Source of the DNA: Mercenaria mercenaria
Lineage: Eukaryota > Mollusca > Bivalvia > Venerida > Veneridae
DNA length: 64,000 nt
Assembly (NCBI RefSeq): GCF_021730395.1
Contig: NC_069367.1
Coordinates: 14,134,501-14,198,500 of the forward strand
Reading direction: 5' to 3'
Shown piece after piece: positions 39,501 to 48,380 of the stretch. Within the stretch, counting starts at the first letter, position 1, and each line of letters begins with the position of its first letter. The notes under the pieces are model-generated. The model was not told the origin of the DNA. It saw nothing but the letters and a program-made list of their open reading frames with translations, and did not search any database. A program made the translations under genes and the position numbers.

Positions 39501-42500
39501 AAAAGTATCGTTGAATCCAATAAAAAACCGTAGTCGCATCGATTCAGTTTAAAAAATTTGCTTTCTACCGTTAGAAAAATTAGTTTTAGTCCTAATTTAC
39601 TGTTATTTTTGAAATTCTGGTGTCCAGTTTTGAAAGAATTTTCAAACGACGCCATTCTGTTCATACTTTTTAGCTCACCTGTCACGAAGTGACAAGGTGA
39701 GCTATTGTGACCGCTTGATGTCCGTTGGCGTCGTCCGTCGTCCGTCGTGCGTCTTGCGTCAACAATTTCTAAAAAAAAATCTTCTTCTTGAAAACCATTA
39801 AGCAGAATTACACCAAACTTCACAGGAATGATCCTTGGGTGGCCCCCTTTCAAAATTTTTCAAAGAATTGAATTTCATGCAGAACTCTGGTTGCAATGGC
39901 AACTGAAAGGAAAAACTTTAAAAATCTTCTTGTCCAAAACCACAGGGCCTAGGGCTTTGATATCTAGTGTGTAGCATCATCTAGTGGTCCTCTACTAAAT
40001 TGTTCAAATTATCCCCCTAGGGTTAAATATGGCCCCGCCCCGGGGGTCACATGGTTTATACATGCATATAAGGATCTTACATGCCTGCCTGTGTAAGACG
40101 GGGTTTTCCCTACCCGAGGGACAGTGTGGAATGGAAAACCGAGCGTTAGCGAGGTTTTTTATCCATGCTGTCCCGAGGGTAGGGAAAACAGCTGTCTTAC
40201 ACAGGCAGACATGTTAGATCATTTTTCTTGCCTATCATGTTCAAAATAGATCGTGGAGACAAATAGGTTTGGGTATTTCCTAACATTATTTATAAAGTTT
40301 ATGACGTCACAATGGTACCAGTACTATGTGACGTCAGCTTAGTGCACGCTATTTTAGACAAGGTTTTTCCCTAGGGAAAGACAGGAATATCTTTCCCCGG
40401 CGCGTGCTCGGATAAATGTATACTTTCCCCGTTAGGTAGGCAAGAATATAATGATCTTACATGCCTGCCTGTGTAAGACGGGGTTTTCCCGACCCGAGGG
40501 ACAGTGTGGAATGGAAAACCGAGCGTTAGCGAGGTTTTTTATCCATGCTGTCCCGAGGGTAGGGAAAACAGCTGTCTTACACAGGCAGACATGTTAGATC
40601 ATTTTTCTTGCCCATCATGTTCAAAATAGATCGTGGAGACAAACAGGTTTTGGTATTTCCTGACATTATTTATAAAGTTTATGACGTCACAATGGTACCA
40701 GTACTATGTGACGTCACCTTAGTGCACGCTATTTTAGACAAGGTTTTTCCCTAGGGAAAGACACGAATATCTATCCCCGGCGCGTGCTCGGATAAATGTA
40801 TACTTTCCCCGCTAGGTAGGCAAGAAAATACCATACTGGAGTAATGATAAATAAAACTACAAAAAAATCTTGTACCATCTTACATATCTGATATTTTAAC
40901 ATTTTCCAGCAATGAAAATTATGGCCTTAGATCAGTTGTACATAATGATATTTTAATACCTAAATGTCGCACAAATTATATGAAAAGATCATTTGGCTAT
41001 AATAGTGCTAAAGTATGGAATATCATTCCACAGAATATTCGTTGTGTGGATTCACTTACTGCTTTCAAAAGCAAATACAAAAAATACTTATTAGGATCTG
41101 AATAACCTACAACTTTTTTTTCCTGCAATTGCTATTTATTTATTTTCTTTTAACGGTTGAATGAATATCTGAGTGATTTTACTTTTTTATGATTGTATAC
41201 ATATTTTTTTTCTAATTAAAGTGGCATTATGCGCATCTTACTGCACATAGTGTGTTTTTTGGTGAATGTTTTATAGAGCTGTGCATTTAAATTTGTTAAA
41301 TTAACGATACTGCCGCATAAGTATTTGAAACTGATGCTTTAGAAATAAAGAATTAAAAAAAAAATTTGGACTAAAAAAATAATTTATCTTTTCTTCAATC
41401 TTCTACGCATTGATCTCCCTTAGCTATAGGTAGAGATTTCTGAAATTGAAGGGAAGCAACTACTGCGTGCAGTTCGACTTTTCTTAAAAAGACTGCCCCA
41501 ATCAAAATAAGAAAAGTCATATTTGGAAAGTTATTATTTCATCCTGGTAACAGGAAAAGTTTGGTATATTGGGTTAAAAGCTATAATTTCCTCCATAGTT
41601 TTTACACACACATCAATTTCAGCTGGATTTTTACTTGAAAAATGTCCATCATTCCACTTTAAATGGAGTGTTTGTCAAGAGTGAATGTTGTATTTAGATG
41701 TTTATCGTTCAAATTCTGTCTTGTATTATAATTATATAATCAGTTTTTATCTATTTTTGTGTGTTGAACTGTTTTATTAAGATGTTTAATATGTTCTAAT
41801 ACTCTTATATATCTTTATGTGTTACCTTCTTTAAATAAAGTTATTATTATCATTATTATTATTATTATATAGACTTATGTAGGGAAAATTTTGAAAATCT
41901 TCTTGTACAAAACCACATGGCCTAGGGCTTTGATATTTGGTATGTAGCATCATCTAGTGGTCCTCTACCAAGATTGTTCAAATTATCCCCCTAGGGTTAA
42001 ATATGGTCCCGCCCCGGGGGTCCCAAGTTTTACTTATAGGAAAAAAAAGTTTAAAAATCTTCTTGTCTGAAACCACAACACTTAGACCTTTGATATTTGA
42101 TTTGTAGCATTGTGTTATGGTCCTCAACCAAAATTGTTCAAATTGTACCCCTCGGGTGAAAAGAGGCCCTGCCCATGGGGTCCCAAGTTTTATATAGACT
42201 TATATAGGAAAAAGCTTTAAAAATCTTCTTTTCTGCAACCATACGACCTAGGCTTTTGATATTTGGTATGATGCATTGTCTAGTAGTCTTCTACCAAAAT
42301 TGTTCAAATTATGCCCCTGGGGTTAAAAGAGGCCCCGCCCTGGGGTCACTTAGTTATTATGTGCGTTATATAGGAAAAATACTTAAAAATCATCTGATCT
42401 TATTTCCAAGACTGTTTAATGATAATTACCTGATGACCCCAAGTAATATGATGTAACTTGACTGTGACCTTGACCTACTGACCTACTTTCTTGATTTTTA

Positions 42501-43138
42501 AGATACAGCCATGAAATTTTGATGACATACACAGTTTTGCACACAAATCGTAAAACTGAATTTCATTGACCATGAATGTAACCTATTGACTTCCTTAATA
42601 TTTTATCATCAGTTTGACATTTGACACATGTAGCTCATATTACTCAGGTGAGCGATCCTGGGTCATCATGACCCTCTTGTTTTAATAAATGACGTCAGAT
42701 TGCGCGTGCAATCTCGTTGAAACGACCGTCCTTTGTATCGTTACTCAAATTTTAATACGAAACTAAAAACGCTGTTTTCTTTCCACACAAAATATATATT
42801 GGATGCAGATATCCTGTTGACGTGCGGACCAGCAAGAGTAAATGATGACGTCAAATTGCCGCACGACGTTCAAGGTCACCATTGACGTTCATAGATTGAT
42901 ATCCCATGAGAAGTGATAAGAATTATTGCACAATTGCTGAACACTATATTAGATTAGTTGGCGCATGTTAGAAAAAAAAAGCGTCTGTATGGCTAACTGC
43001 ACATATCATTTTTATTTCAGAACCCCAATGGGCCCATTGGTGAGAGACTCAGCTACTACTGTGACGTCAAACCCAAGTCGCCTAATTCTTCTATCGATCA
43101 TTGTAATATTCAGTACTAGTGAAAAGTTCTTGATGTGA
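24550..43138 (+). CDS. Secreted/surface protein with two CTLDs and a 17-residue repeat array
   Basis: Seven exons: 24550-24631, 27346-27534, 27978-28268, 31009-31071, 36322-36486, 37586-38945, 43021-43138. All junctions are GT-AG; five are phase 1 and the last is phase 2. The product is 755 aa. Residues 1-~21 form a signal peptide (core VILLSLICCF). CTLD1 spans ~30-172 (SCDGYF, GYCWWF, then SSWRYASCSEKHPTICED). A Pro-rich hinge comes from exon 4. CTLD2 spans ~210-345 (CPKGYDEFMKHCFYI, GNQVWIS, AWLGRL, CGNSCQPTAAFCE). Residues ~376-613 are 14 basic repeats, followed by a charged tail and a hydrophobic end (RLILLSIIVIFS). Neither CTLD shows EPN, QPD or a clean WND motif, so calcium-dependent sugar binding is doubtful. 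Likely an immune or matrix lectin; the ligand cannot be read from sequence. Confidence 0.82.
24632..24925. other. Lectin gene 1, start of intron 1, unassigned
   Basis: Intron DNA between the signal-peptide exon and a LINE fragment. It may include diverged LINE sequence, but no frame is readable. Confidence 0.35.
24926..25722 (+). mobile_element. LINE 3' end (CR1/L2/Jockey-like), decayed
   Basis: The coding remnant reads KSDTDKIYNIQKRAIRVITK, then, in another frame, YNLRSSTRKDLSLLKPRTNY and SYKATHLWNCIPSNIK ending at a stop at 25367. This is the typical C-terminus of LINE ORF2 proteins (after the reverse transcriptase). At least one frameshift lies near 25090-25130. The 3' end is marked by ACCTTCTTAAAATAAAG and a (TTA)n tail at ~25695-25722. 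The 5' part is missing, as expected from incomplete target-primed reverse transcription. Same family as 40906-41870. Confidence 0.8.
25723..26330. other. Lectin gene 1 intron 1, unassigned with a short repeat
   Basis: GACTGTGAATAAAAATTTCGC-type units recur twice around 25970-26040. Otherwise AT-rich with no gene. Confidence 0.4.
26335..26773 (+). mobile_element. TTAA MITE family 1, intact copy (439 bp)
   Basis: Flanked by TTAA (26331-26334 and 26774-26777). The ends are AGTGG and its complement CCACT. Nearly identical and equal in length to the copy at 41220-41658, so both insertions are young. The open frame inside it is not a gene. Confidence 0.9.
26778..27345. other. Lectin gene 1 intron 1, 3' part, unassigned
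   Basis: AT-rich intron ending in the ACATTTCAG acceptor before exon 2. No repeats recognised. Confidence 0.4.
28269..28350 (+). other. Possible alternative 3' end of lectin gene 1
   Basis: If exon 3 is not spliced at 28268, the frame runs on for 21 codons to TGA at 28331-28333. AATAAA follows only 11 bases later (28344-28349). This would give a 208-aa secreted protein with CTLD1 alone. It rests only on the closeness of stop and poly(A) signal. Confidence 0.35.
28440..29580. repeat. Diverged copies of the AGGTCA-rich ~157-bp repeat
   Basis: Begins with a CTGTCCGTCCGTCCGG head, followed by about seven decayed units with CCATAACTCTG(T/C)CATCC, TTTTAATATTACTTGGCA and AAAGGTCAAGGTCAC blocks. 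It lies in intron 3 of lectin gene 1. Confidence 0.7.
29710..30505. mobile_element. TTAA MITE family 3 (796 bp)
   Basis: TTAA (29706-29709 and 30506-30509) encloses perfect 12-bp inverted ends, GGTATTAGGCCC. Inside, near 29800-29835, is a tRNA 3'-half-like stretch (GGTTCAAACCCC, CTGGGACCA, then a T run), probably a SINE fragment or chance box B. Confidence 0.75.
30541..30785 (-). mobile_element. tRNA-derived SINE with (GTAT)n tail, minus strand
   Basis: On the minus strand the head reads AACTCATTAGGAAGAGCACA and GAGTTCGATCGTGGGG, like tRNA A and B boxes. The body shares GGATTCTGTTCCAGTAC and TGCCAACTTCCCCA (+ strand) with 10005-10225. It ends in a GTTT/GTAT microsatellite at 30541-30585. It precedes exon 4 of lectin gene 1. 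Confidence 0.65.
31072..31550. other. Lectin gene 1 intron 4, first part
   Basis: 31085-31150 is a partial duplicate of exon 4: CCCATCCAAAGGGATT occurs in the exon and again about 55 bases later, without good splice sites. The rest is unassigned. Confidence 0.5.
31551..33112. repeat. Dispersed repeat (GTGAGCTATTGTGA head) split by a palindromic element
   Basis: Starts AGAGTGAGCTATTGTGATTG and continues with blocks such as TTGATATTTGGTATGTAGCA, TGCCCCTGGGGTGA and GACCTTGACCTACTGACC. The same family spans 39670-42690. A family G palindromic element (32011-~32620) is inserted in it. No gene. Confidence 0.7.
32011..32163. repeat. Palindromic element, family G, copy 1
   Basis: Arms run from AAGATTCTTTCACT to its mirror ending AATCTT and include GGTGCAGATGGGAATTTCCGG and ACTGTTTAGGCGGTAAC-type blocks. 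Two pairs of CGAG face each other in perfect register around centre 32087.5: 32080-32083 with 32092-32095, and 32056-32059 with 32116-32119. The tail to ~32520 contains GCGCGGGAAAC and GACGTCATGACGT. Confidence 0.88.
33113..34410. repeat. ~146-bp tandem repeat, about 8 units, with AGGTCA direct repeats
   Basis: Opens TAGCTCACATGTCACAAAGTG and closes GGACCATCATGGTCCTCTTG. Units share CCTTGTGACCTCTCTAGAGG, TCTTCATGAAA, TGATATCTAGGTCAAGTT and AAAAACTAGGTCAGTAGGTC. AGGTCAGTAGGTCA is a DR2-type nuclear-receptor site. No conserved frame. Confidence 0.85.
34411..35811. other. Lectin gene 1 intron 4, middle; a second short repeat tail
   Basis: 34480-34600 repeats the end of the preceding family (GACCTACTGACCTACTTTC; CATCATGGTCCTCTTG). 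34900-35000 resembles 45370-45480 (GGGAGAACGTTCC, AAATGCA(C)AACAAAAT). The remainder shows no gene. Confidence 0.45.
35812..35897. repeat. Half palindrome, family B, ending at the tip
   Basis: The left arm of the 61034-61207 palindrome is present (AACAAATAATCAAGGCCTTC, GTTTATCGTCTGATTTACCA) up to ACGAGGGCGTT, exactly the tip. The right arm is missing. Confidence 0.75.
35898..36321. other. Lectin gene 1 intron 4, 3' end
   Basis: Unassigned AT-rich DNA ending in the TTTTTTCCTCCAG acceptor before exon 5. Confidence 0.4.
36600..36850. repeat. Diverged palindromic element, family B
   Basis: The left arm (AACAAATAATCAAGGCCTTC) is clear. The right arm is recognisable but decayed (ACAAGAATGCCTGGCTT, TTTTCATTCTTACATG). 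The tip is rearranged (GAGAGGGGACAGCGACAGAC). Confidence 0.55.
36851..37585. other. Lectin gene 1 intron 5, unassigned
   Basis: AT-rich. Three spaced phrases with 'atttc(c/a)tat...ggcattatttca' (37330-37450) suggest a small decayed repeat. It ends in the TATATTTCAG acceptor. A start codon within this intron opens a longer frame into exon 6, but the splice acceptor and phase favour splicing. Confidence 0.4.
37921..38634 (+). repeat. In-frame 51-bp minisatellite: 14 x 17 residues in lectin gene 1
   Basis: Fourteen tandem 51-base units encode the consensus PTKSKPIHRKYKSEKPE, with alternating variants (E-P or E-L or K-P start; KPIH or KTIH). The units are nearly identical in DNA, so they are homogenised by unequal exchange or slippage. 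The array is strongly basic, with Lys at more than a third of positions, and has no hydrophobic residues beyond Ile/Tyr. It sits between CTLD2 and the C-terminal tail, like a stalk or a polyanion-binding segment. The function is inferred. Confidence 0.95.
38946..39665. other. Lectin gene 1 intron 6, first part, unassigned
   Basis: No repeat or exon recognised. Confidence 0.4.
40073..40220. repeat. Palindromic element, family D, copy 1
   Basis: Arms GATCTTACATGCCTGCCTGT and GTAAGACGGGGTTTTCCC with mirrors. The tip has AAAACC facing GGTTTT, CGAG at 40140-40143 facing 40150-40153, and a GTTA loop (40145-40148). A second facing CGAG pair is at 40115-40118 and 40174-40177. The body to ~40446 contains TGACGTCA twice (40302-40309, 40329-40336). 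Confidence 0.88.
40453..40600. repeat. Palindromic element, family D, copy 2
   Basis: Same arms, CGAG pairs and GTTA loop as copy 1, 380 bases downstream and differing at only a few positions. The two ~380-bp elements form a head-to-tail dimer, a recent duplication. Confidence 0.88.
40906..41875 (+). mobile_element. LINE 3' end, second copy, carrying a MITE
   Basis: Encodes the last ~65 residues of a LINE ORF2 (NENYGLRSVVHNDI, CRTNYMKRSFGYNSAKVWN, IPQNIRCVDSLTAFKSK) to a stop at 41103-41105. The 3' UTR is split by the MITE at 41220-41658 and ends ACCTTCTTTAAATAAAG plus a (TTA)n tail (~41838-41870). The tail matches the copy at 25.7 kb. Everything upstream is missing (5'-truncated). Confidence 0.8.
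41220..41658 (+). mobile_element. TTAA MITE family 1, intact copy inside a LINE 3' UTR
   Basis: 439 bp, AGTGG...CCACT ends, flanked by TTAA (41216-41219 and 41659-41662). Nearly identical to 26335-26773. Confidence 0.9.
42691..43020. other. Lectin gene 1, end of intron 6
   Basis: Unassigned. Contains ATGACGTCA motifs near 42690 and 42848. Ends with TTTTTATTTCAG. Confidence 0.4.
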
Positions 43139-43370
43139 ACAAAAAGACTTTATTGGACAACTTAAGATAACATATATTCTAATATGAACATGCCTTTATT
43201 TTCATGAAAAAGCGTCATGTAACTGACGTCACGTTGACATTTGTACTTTTTAGCGTCATGCATATACCGTTAGCGTCATACACATACCGTTAGCGTCATA
43301 CACATACCGGCAACAAACATGTACTATTTTTATGTAAAAGACATGTCAGAATCATGACTAATAAAACAAA
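43139..43370 (+). terminator. Probable 3' UTR and poly(A) signal of lectin gene 1
   Basis: AATAAA at 43360-43365 lies about 220 bases after the stop. The UTR has three tandem ~20-base units, CCGTTAGCGTCATACACATA (43250-43320). Confidence 0.5.
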
Positions 43371-43524
43371 ATGGTGCTTACTCTGAATCGGTTATTAGTT
43401 TGTGGGACGTTTAACTACTCGCAATGGTTCGTTTAATTCACATTGACGACCATTAACGCACTACTGGCCTGCAGACATACGCCAATAAATTGTGTTTCTT
43501 TTTTTATAAAAGACATATTTTAAT

Positions 43525-44930
43525 AGAAACTAGAGCTGTCCGTAAGACAGCGCGCTCCACTATTCGGCGATATGACATTAAAATGAACATATGTCTCAAT
43601 AAGAGACCTAGAGCTACTTTAAAAGGAAGATACTCCAATGGGCATAATTCTGTCAAAAACACCAATTAGAGTTATTTGGATTGTTACCACACATGCAGAT
43701 GATGATGGTAAAGATATATTTTGAGTTTTCAGCCATTATCTTATATAGTACCAATGTTATGTCCAGAAAACGAATTTTGTCAAAAGCATTAAATATGAGA
43801 GGGGCATAATTTGGTCAAAAATACAAATCAGGGTTATAGGGATTGTTACCACACATGCAGATGATGATGATAGAAGTGAAGATTTCCAAAAAAATACTTC
43901 AAGTATGAAAGTGGCATAATTATGTCAAAAAATACAATTAGAGTTATGGGGATTGCAACCACACATGCAGATGGTGATTATAAGGAATTGTTTTTAATTT
44001 CAAGTCATTATCTTTTAAAGTACCGAGGATATGTCTTTCTTGCACACCGGACTGGCGTTTCCGGTGATTTTACCCATGCCGGCAAAATCCATCTGGTACC
44101 CCCCATGCCAGATGACTCTCGTACTGTTAAAGACAACTAGTGGTTCATGCACTGATAATATATTGTTTATGTAAAATACGAAAAAGCAGGTACCTTGATA
44201 GTTTCTCTCCGTTCCTTATAGTATATTTCTCGATTCAAAACACGTTATTCTATCAAAAATTCATAACGTTATTTCTATCCGATTCGTGAACACATGACAG
44301 ATAAATAAACGAAGCTTTCGAAAAAAAAATAACATAAAAATAATTCCAAATATAACAACTTTATGACTTTGACCTTGTGTATAAGTGGTCCAGCCCCTGC
44401 ACATACTTTGTATACTGGACAATGTTTATGTGAATTTACAGTAAGATATAAGCAACAGTAATAAAGATATGACAGAAAAACAAAGTTGCCGAAAAACTTT
44501 ATCCTTAAAAGTAACCAAAGTAAAACACATTTGTGACCTTGACCTTGGGTATAAAGGTCCAACCCCTGCACATACTTTGTTTGTATACTGGACAGTGTTT
44601 GTTACAGTAAGATGTAAGCAATAGTAACAAAGATATGACAGAAAAACAAAGGTTGCCGAAAAACTTTAACCTTAAAAATATTCTAAATATAACACCTTGG
44701 TGACCTTGACCTTATGTATAATGGACCTATCCCCTGCACATACATACACTTTGTTTGTATGCTGGACAATGTTTATGTGAGGGCAGTCAGATATAGCAAT
44801 AGTAACAAAGATATGACAGAAAAAAAGGTTGCCGAAAAACTTTAACCAAGAAAGCTTACGCCGATGCCGACACCGGGGCGAGAAGAATAGTCCCCCTATT
44901 ATCCGAATAGTGGAGCTAAAATATAAGATT
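43525..44930. repeat. Composite element with CTCCACTATTCGG ends and two internal tandem arrays
   Basis: The left end GCGCTCCACTATTCGG (~43548) and the right end CCGAATAGTGGAGC (~44903-44916) are inverted repeats. Inside are three ~130-base units (GGTTATAGGGATTGTTACCA and ACATGCAGATGATGATG types; 43640-43990) and three ~165-base units (GACCTTGACCTT, CCCCTGCACATACTTTG, ATGACAGAAAAACAAAG; 44360-44870). At 44040-44275 there is an inserted stretch whose end is the reverse complement of the family G tail. No gene. Confidence 0.65.
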
Positions 44931-45076
44931 CTTTCACTGGTTGTAAGTGCAGATGTGAATTTCCGGTCTTGAGGATAACTGTTTAGGCGGTTACGAGGCT
45001 CCAGCCGAGTTACCGCCTAAACAGTTACCCGAGAGCCGGATATTCCCATCTGCACCCATAACCAGTGACAGAATCT
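44925..45076. repeat. Palindromic element, family G, copy 2
   Basis: Same arms as 32011-32163. The inner CGAG pair is kept (44994-44997 facing 45006-45009) although the loop sequence has changed. The outer left site has become TGAG while its right partner (45030-45033) is still CGAG. The tail with GCGCGGGAAA and GACGTCATGACG continues to ~45365. Confidence 0.85.
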
Positions 45077-45369
45077 TTTTCTTGCATACCGATATCAAGA
45101 AATGATAATAAAAATAAAACCAATCGAACGGTTTTCTTTTTAGGACTATTTCTTAGAGCAGCGTATTTCAACAAAGCGCGGGAAAGCAACGTCTGTAAAC
45201 AGAAAAGACGTCATGACGTTTCAAAGACAAATAAAAATGTTTAGTTCCGGTTTTGTTTTATCAGGTGCAGCGTAACGTTATGAATTTTTGATAGAATAAC
45301 GTGTTTTGAATCGAGAAATATACTACCAGGAACAAAGAGAAACTGTCAAGGTGCTGGATTTTTATACGT

Positions 45370-45985
45370 CCGCGCATAGTCAGGGAGAACGTTCCTTAGA
45401 TGACGACGTAGTTGTTCCGTCTGGTGAACAGAATGGCCGGGAAGCTGATTTTAATATTAAATGCAACAAAATGTGTGCAGTTTATAATATAATCTTGTTT
45501 ACAAGTGGAAAGGAAATATTAAGGAAATCGCGCTAGCGATTCATGTATAATTTGCCGATCCTATTCTGTCGTTCATTTCACATGAACATCGAAAAAAAGT
45601 TTCATTAATTCTTTTATATAAACATTATATTTCCTTTCCATTTGTAAATAAGATTATATTATGAATTGCGCTGGAATGTTAGCGTTGTCAGTTTACAATG
45701 TTTGAATTATCAGTTTTCGTTACAATTTCACAGTTCGCCACGCAAAGAAAGCGTTGTTGATAGCGCGAGAGTTAACACACGTTTACTGTCCTGTTAAATC
45801 TTGCAGGATGTCCTAGCATAAAACCAATATTTCCATGCACAAATTTTGTAAGATAAAAACAAGCTTTTTTTTCATTACTATTGGAAATACATTTTTCTTG
45901 TTAATTTTTAGTATTTTAGATTGTGAAAAGTCTACAGAGGAAGACCTTATTTAGAATGATGTTTAGGCCTAGTTAATATCATTCT
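45370..45985. other. Unassigned, partly repeat
   Basis: 45370-45500 matches 34900-35000. The rest has no identifiable gene. Confidence 0.4.
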
Positions 45986-45989
45986 CGGA

Positions 45990-47215
45990 TACCATAGGTT
46001 TACCATCAGGGCCGGCACCCTTCCCATCCATTGGCAGAGGCGTGCCAAATTGCACCTAACTATATTTGCAAAAGAATAATTATTTTTATCGAAATTCAAA
46101 CCCAAAATTGCACAAGAGGCCGCAATTTCATATCTATTTTTCAAACATTTCCATGGGGAAATGTCGAGGGTACCCCCTTTCGTACCTCAAACTTGAGACA
46201 AAGAATGGGTCAGAGGCCACCATTTCATATCCATATTTCAAAATTTTCGAAGTGGAGACCCCTGACTCCACCACCCCTTAAAATGATGGGAGCTGCCCCT
46301 CCCGTATATCAAAATTTAGACAAAATAAATGCACCAATGACCACCACTTCAAACCCAGATTTCAAAATTTTCCAAGGGGAAACTCCCCTTTCCCTGACAC
46401 TCCCCAGCCTCCACCCCCTTGAATGATTGGAGTACCCCCTGCCATACTTTAAAATTCAGAACAAAAAAAATCACCAGAGGCCACTATTATCTCATACTCA
46501 TATTTCAAAAAATTCCAGGGTGAGAACCCCTCACCCCACTAAAATGAGTACCGGTATATACCCTTTCCTTAAAATTTAAACCAAAAAATGCACCAGAGTC
46601 TAACATTTCATACTTATTTCCAGGTGTAGATCCCATGACTCCGCCCCCCCCCCCCCCCCACCAATGATGGGTGTTTCAATCCCCTTTCCTCAAAATTTAG
46701 AGGTCACCATTTCATACCTATATTTCAAAATTTCCAGGGAGAAAACCCCATGGCCCCCATTAATATGGGAGTAACCCCTCCCATACTTCAAAATTTAAAC
46801 AAAAATGCACGAGATACCACCATTTCATATATATATTTCAAAATATTCTAGGGGAAAAACTCTGAGCCCCTCCTCCCACTCCCGACCCATTACTACTTCC
46901 GCTTGGCGTCTACACGCCTCCTCGTTGGCAGTACCCCCTCACGCACCTCAAATTTAAACAGAATTGTCCCAGATGCTACCATTTCATACCTATATTTCAA
47001 ATATTTCCAGGGAGAAACCCCTTTGCCCCCATTAATATGGGAGTAACCCCTCCCATACTTCAAAATTTAAACAAAAAATGCACGAGATACCACCATTTCA
47101 TACATATATTTCAAAATATTCCATGGGGAAAACCCTGAGCCCCTCCCCCCACCCCCGACCCATTACTACTTCCGCTTGGCGTCTACACGCCTCCTCGTTG
47201 GCACTTTTGTTACCT
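45990..47215. repeat. Degenerate ~150-bp tandem repeat with CCCC-rich blocks
   Basis: About eight units share ACCATTTCATA(C/T)(C/A)TATATTTCAAAA, CCAGGG(G/A)GAAAACCCC, ATGGGAGTA(A/C)CCCCTCCCATA and CAAAATTTAAAC. A run of 17 C lies near 46645. Two units near 46880-46930 and 47160-47205 share a CCGACCCATTACTACTTCCG insert, so larger blocks were duplicated. The open frames inside are by-products of the composition. Confidence 0.8.
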
Positions 47216-47285
47216 CCTAAACAGTCACCCTCGAGGCCGGAAATTCCCATCTGCACCCACACCCAGTCAAAAGATCTTAAGTCAT
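47216..47285. repeat. Half palindrome, family G, starting near the tip
   Basis: GTTACCTCCTAAACAGTCAC, then TCGAGGCCGGAAATTCCCAT and CTGCACCC. Only the right arm is present. Confidence 0.65.
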
Positions 47286-47298
47286 TTCAGTCCTGGCC

Positions 47299-47570
47299 TT
47301 TATACGGAAGAGCATTAGTGCCATTTGTATGTTATTTATTAACTCGAAAGTCTAAATTTCGATTTACTAGGTCGAAATTTCGAGTTAATATCTTGAACTT
47401 TCGAGTTACGTAATTTGAAATTTCGGGTTACTAAGTCGAAATTTCGAGTTACTAACTTGAAAGTTCGAGTAAGTAACCACAGTAGTTAGCGTTCAACTTT
47501 TTGATGTATATGCCCTGGCCAAGATTAGGTACCTGGTGTATCCATCGTGTAGCCATACAGGGTCATATGA
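47299..47570. repeat. Element with TTTCGAGTT tandem units, copy 1
   Basis: TATACGGAAGAGCATTAGTG, then about six ~22-base units based on AACTCGAAATTTCGAGTT (itself a palindrome), then CCTGGCCAAGATTAGGTACC. A second copy is at 61530-61720. Confidence 0.75.
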
Positions 47571-47599
47571 TTAAGATGACCGGGCAGCGTTTGCTCATA

Positions 47600-47770
47600 A
47601 AAATATTACTATTTAAACCATGCTTATTTATTTATTTATTTATTTTATTGGGTTTAACGTCGCACCGACACAATTATAGGTCATATTGCGAATTCCCAGC
47701 TTTTATGGTGGAGGAAGACCCCAGGGGCCTAAACCATGTTTAAGTCTGGAAGGTTTTCGACCTAGTTTGA
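47600..47770 (-). mobile_element. SINE-like repeat (GGGTTTAACG body), copy 1
   Basis: A (TTTA)n stretch at 47623-47645, then GGGTTTAACGTCGCACCGAC, ACAATTATAGGTCAT and a GGAGGAAGACC block. It recurs at 62404-62520, and GGGTTTAACG also heads the body of the SINE at 30590. The orientation is inferred from the A/T-rich end. Confidence 0.5.
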
Positions 47771-48380
47771 CCCATATGAGCCCTATATAATATAGACATA
47801 CCCTAAATGAACGTGTAGTTATGAGTCTGATCAAGATCGGGTACCTGGACAGATTTAGATTTTTAGAAGGTGACCGGGAAGTATTCAAATGTAGAATATT
47901 TCCCTATTTTGACCACATCTGGAAGGTTTTCTACCTAGGTCGAGCTCCTACCACATGAGCATACTATACAAAGTCATGTAAATGAAGGTATATAATATCC
48001 TGGATACAGTTTGAAATTTGGAGTAGCTCTAGAGGCTATTGTAGGCCATACATTGATGTATGGTAGTATATGCCCCTGCATGTTCGGTACAATATAATAA
48101 ATTATGGATGTGTTGATAGACGATTCCACTTCAAAGAGTCAAAAGTCGTGCATTACATTTTTGGCCTTTGACAGACGGACAGACGTTCGAATTTTGCGGA
48201 TAAAACGGCAAGAAAGTAACTCGAATTTTTTTTTTCAAAACATTTTTTACGGGACAGGCTGCACTGGTAATAATTATCGATACAATGGCTACAGCATGCA
48301 TGTTCGTAGTACGATATCGTAGTTACAGGGGAGAGCATCCAGAGTAGCATCGAGTTTGCGGGAAATCTACGTATTACTTA
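47771..48380. other. Unassigned flank upstream of lectin gene 2
   Basis: Blocks such as GGAAGGTTTTC(G/T)ACCTAG occur twice (47747 and 47930), so part is a decayed repeat. No gene seen. Confidence 0.4.

Larger units (their letters stand above)
39666..42690. repeat. Dispersed repeat (TAGCTCACCTGTCACGAAGT head) with three nested insertions
   Basis: The outer element starts near 39672 and ends near 42682 (GGTCATCATGACCCTCTTG). Its blocks match 31551-33112. It is interrupted by two tandem family D palindromes (40067-40826) and by a LINE 3' end (about 40900-41875) that itself carries a TTAA MITE (41220-41658). This gives a relative order: outer repeat oldest, MITE youngest. Confidence 0.75.

Noticed and set aside
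45990-47413. Several open frames of 70-130 codons
   Set aside because: They lie in a degenerate tandem repeat. The same peptide motifs appear in different frames of successive units.
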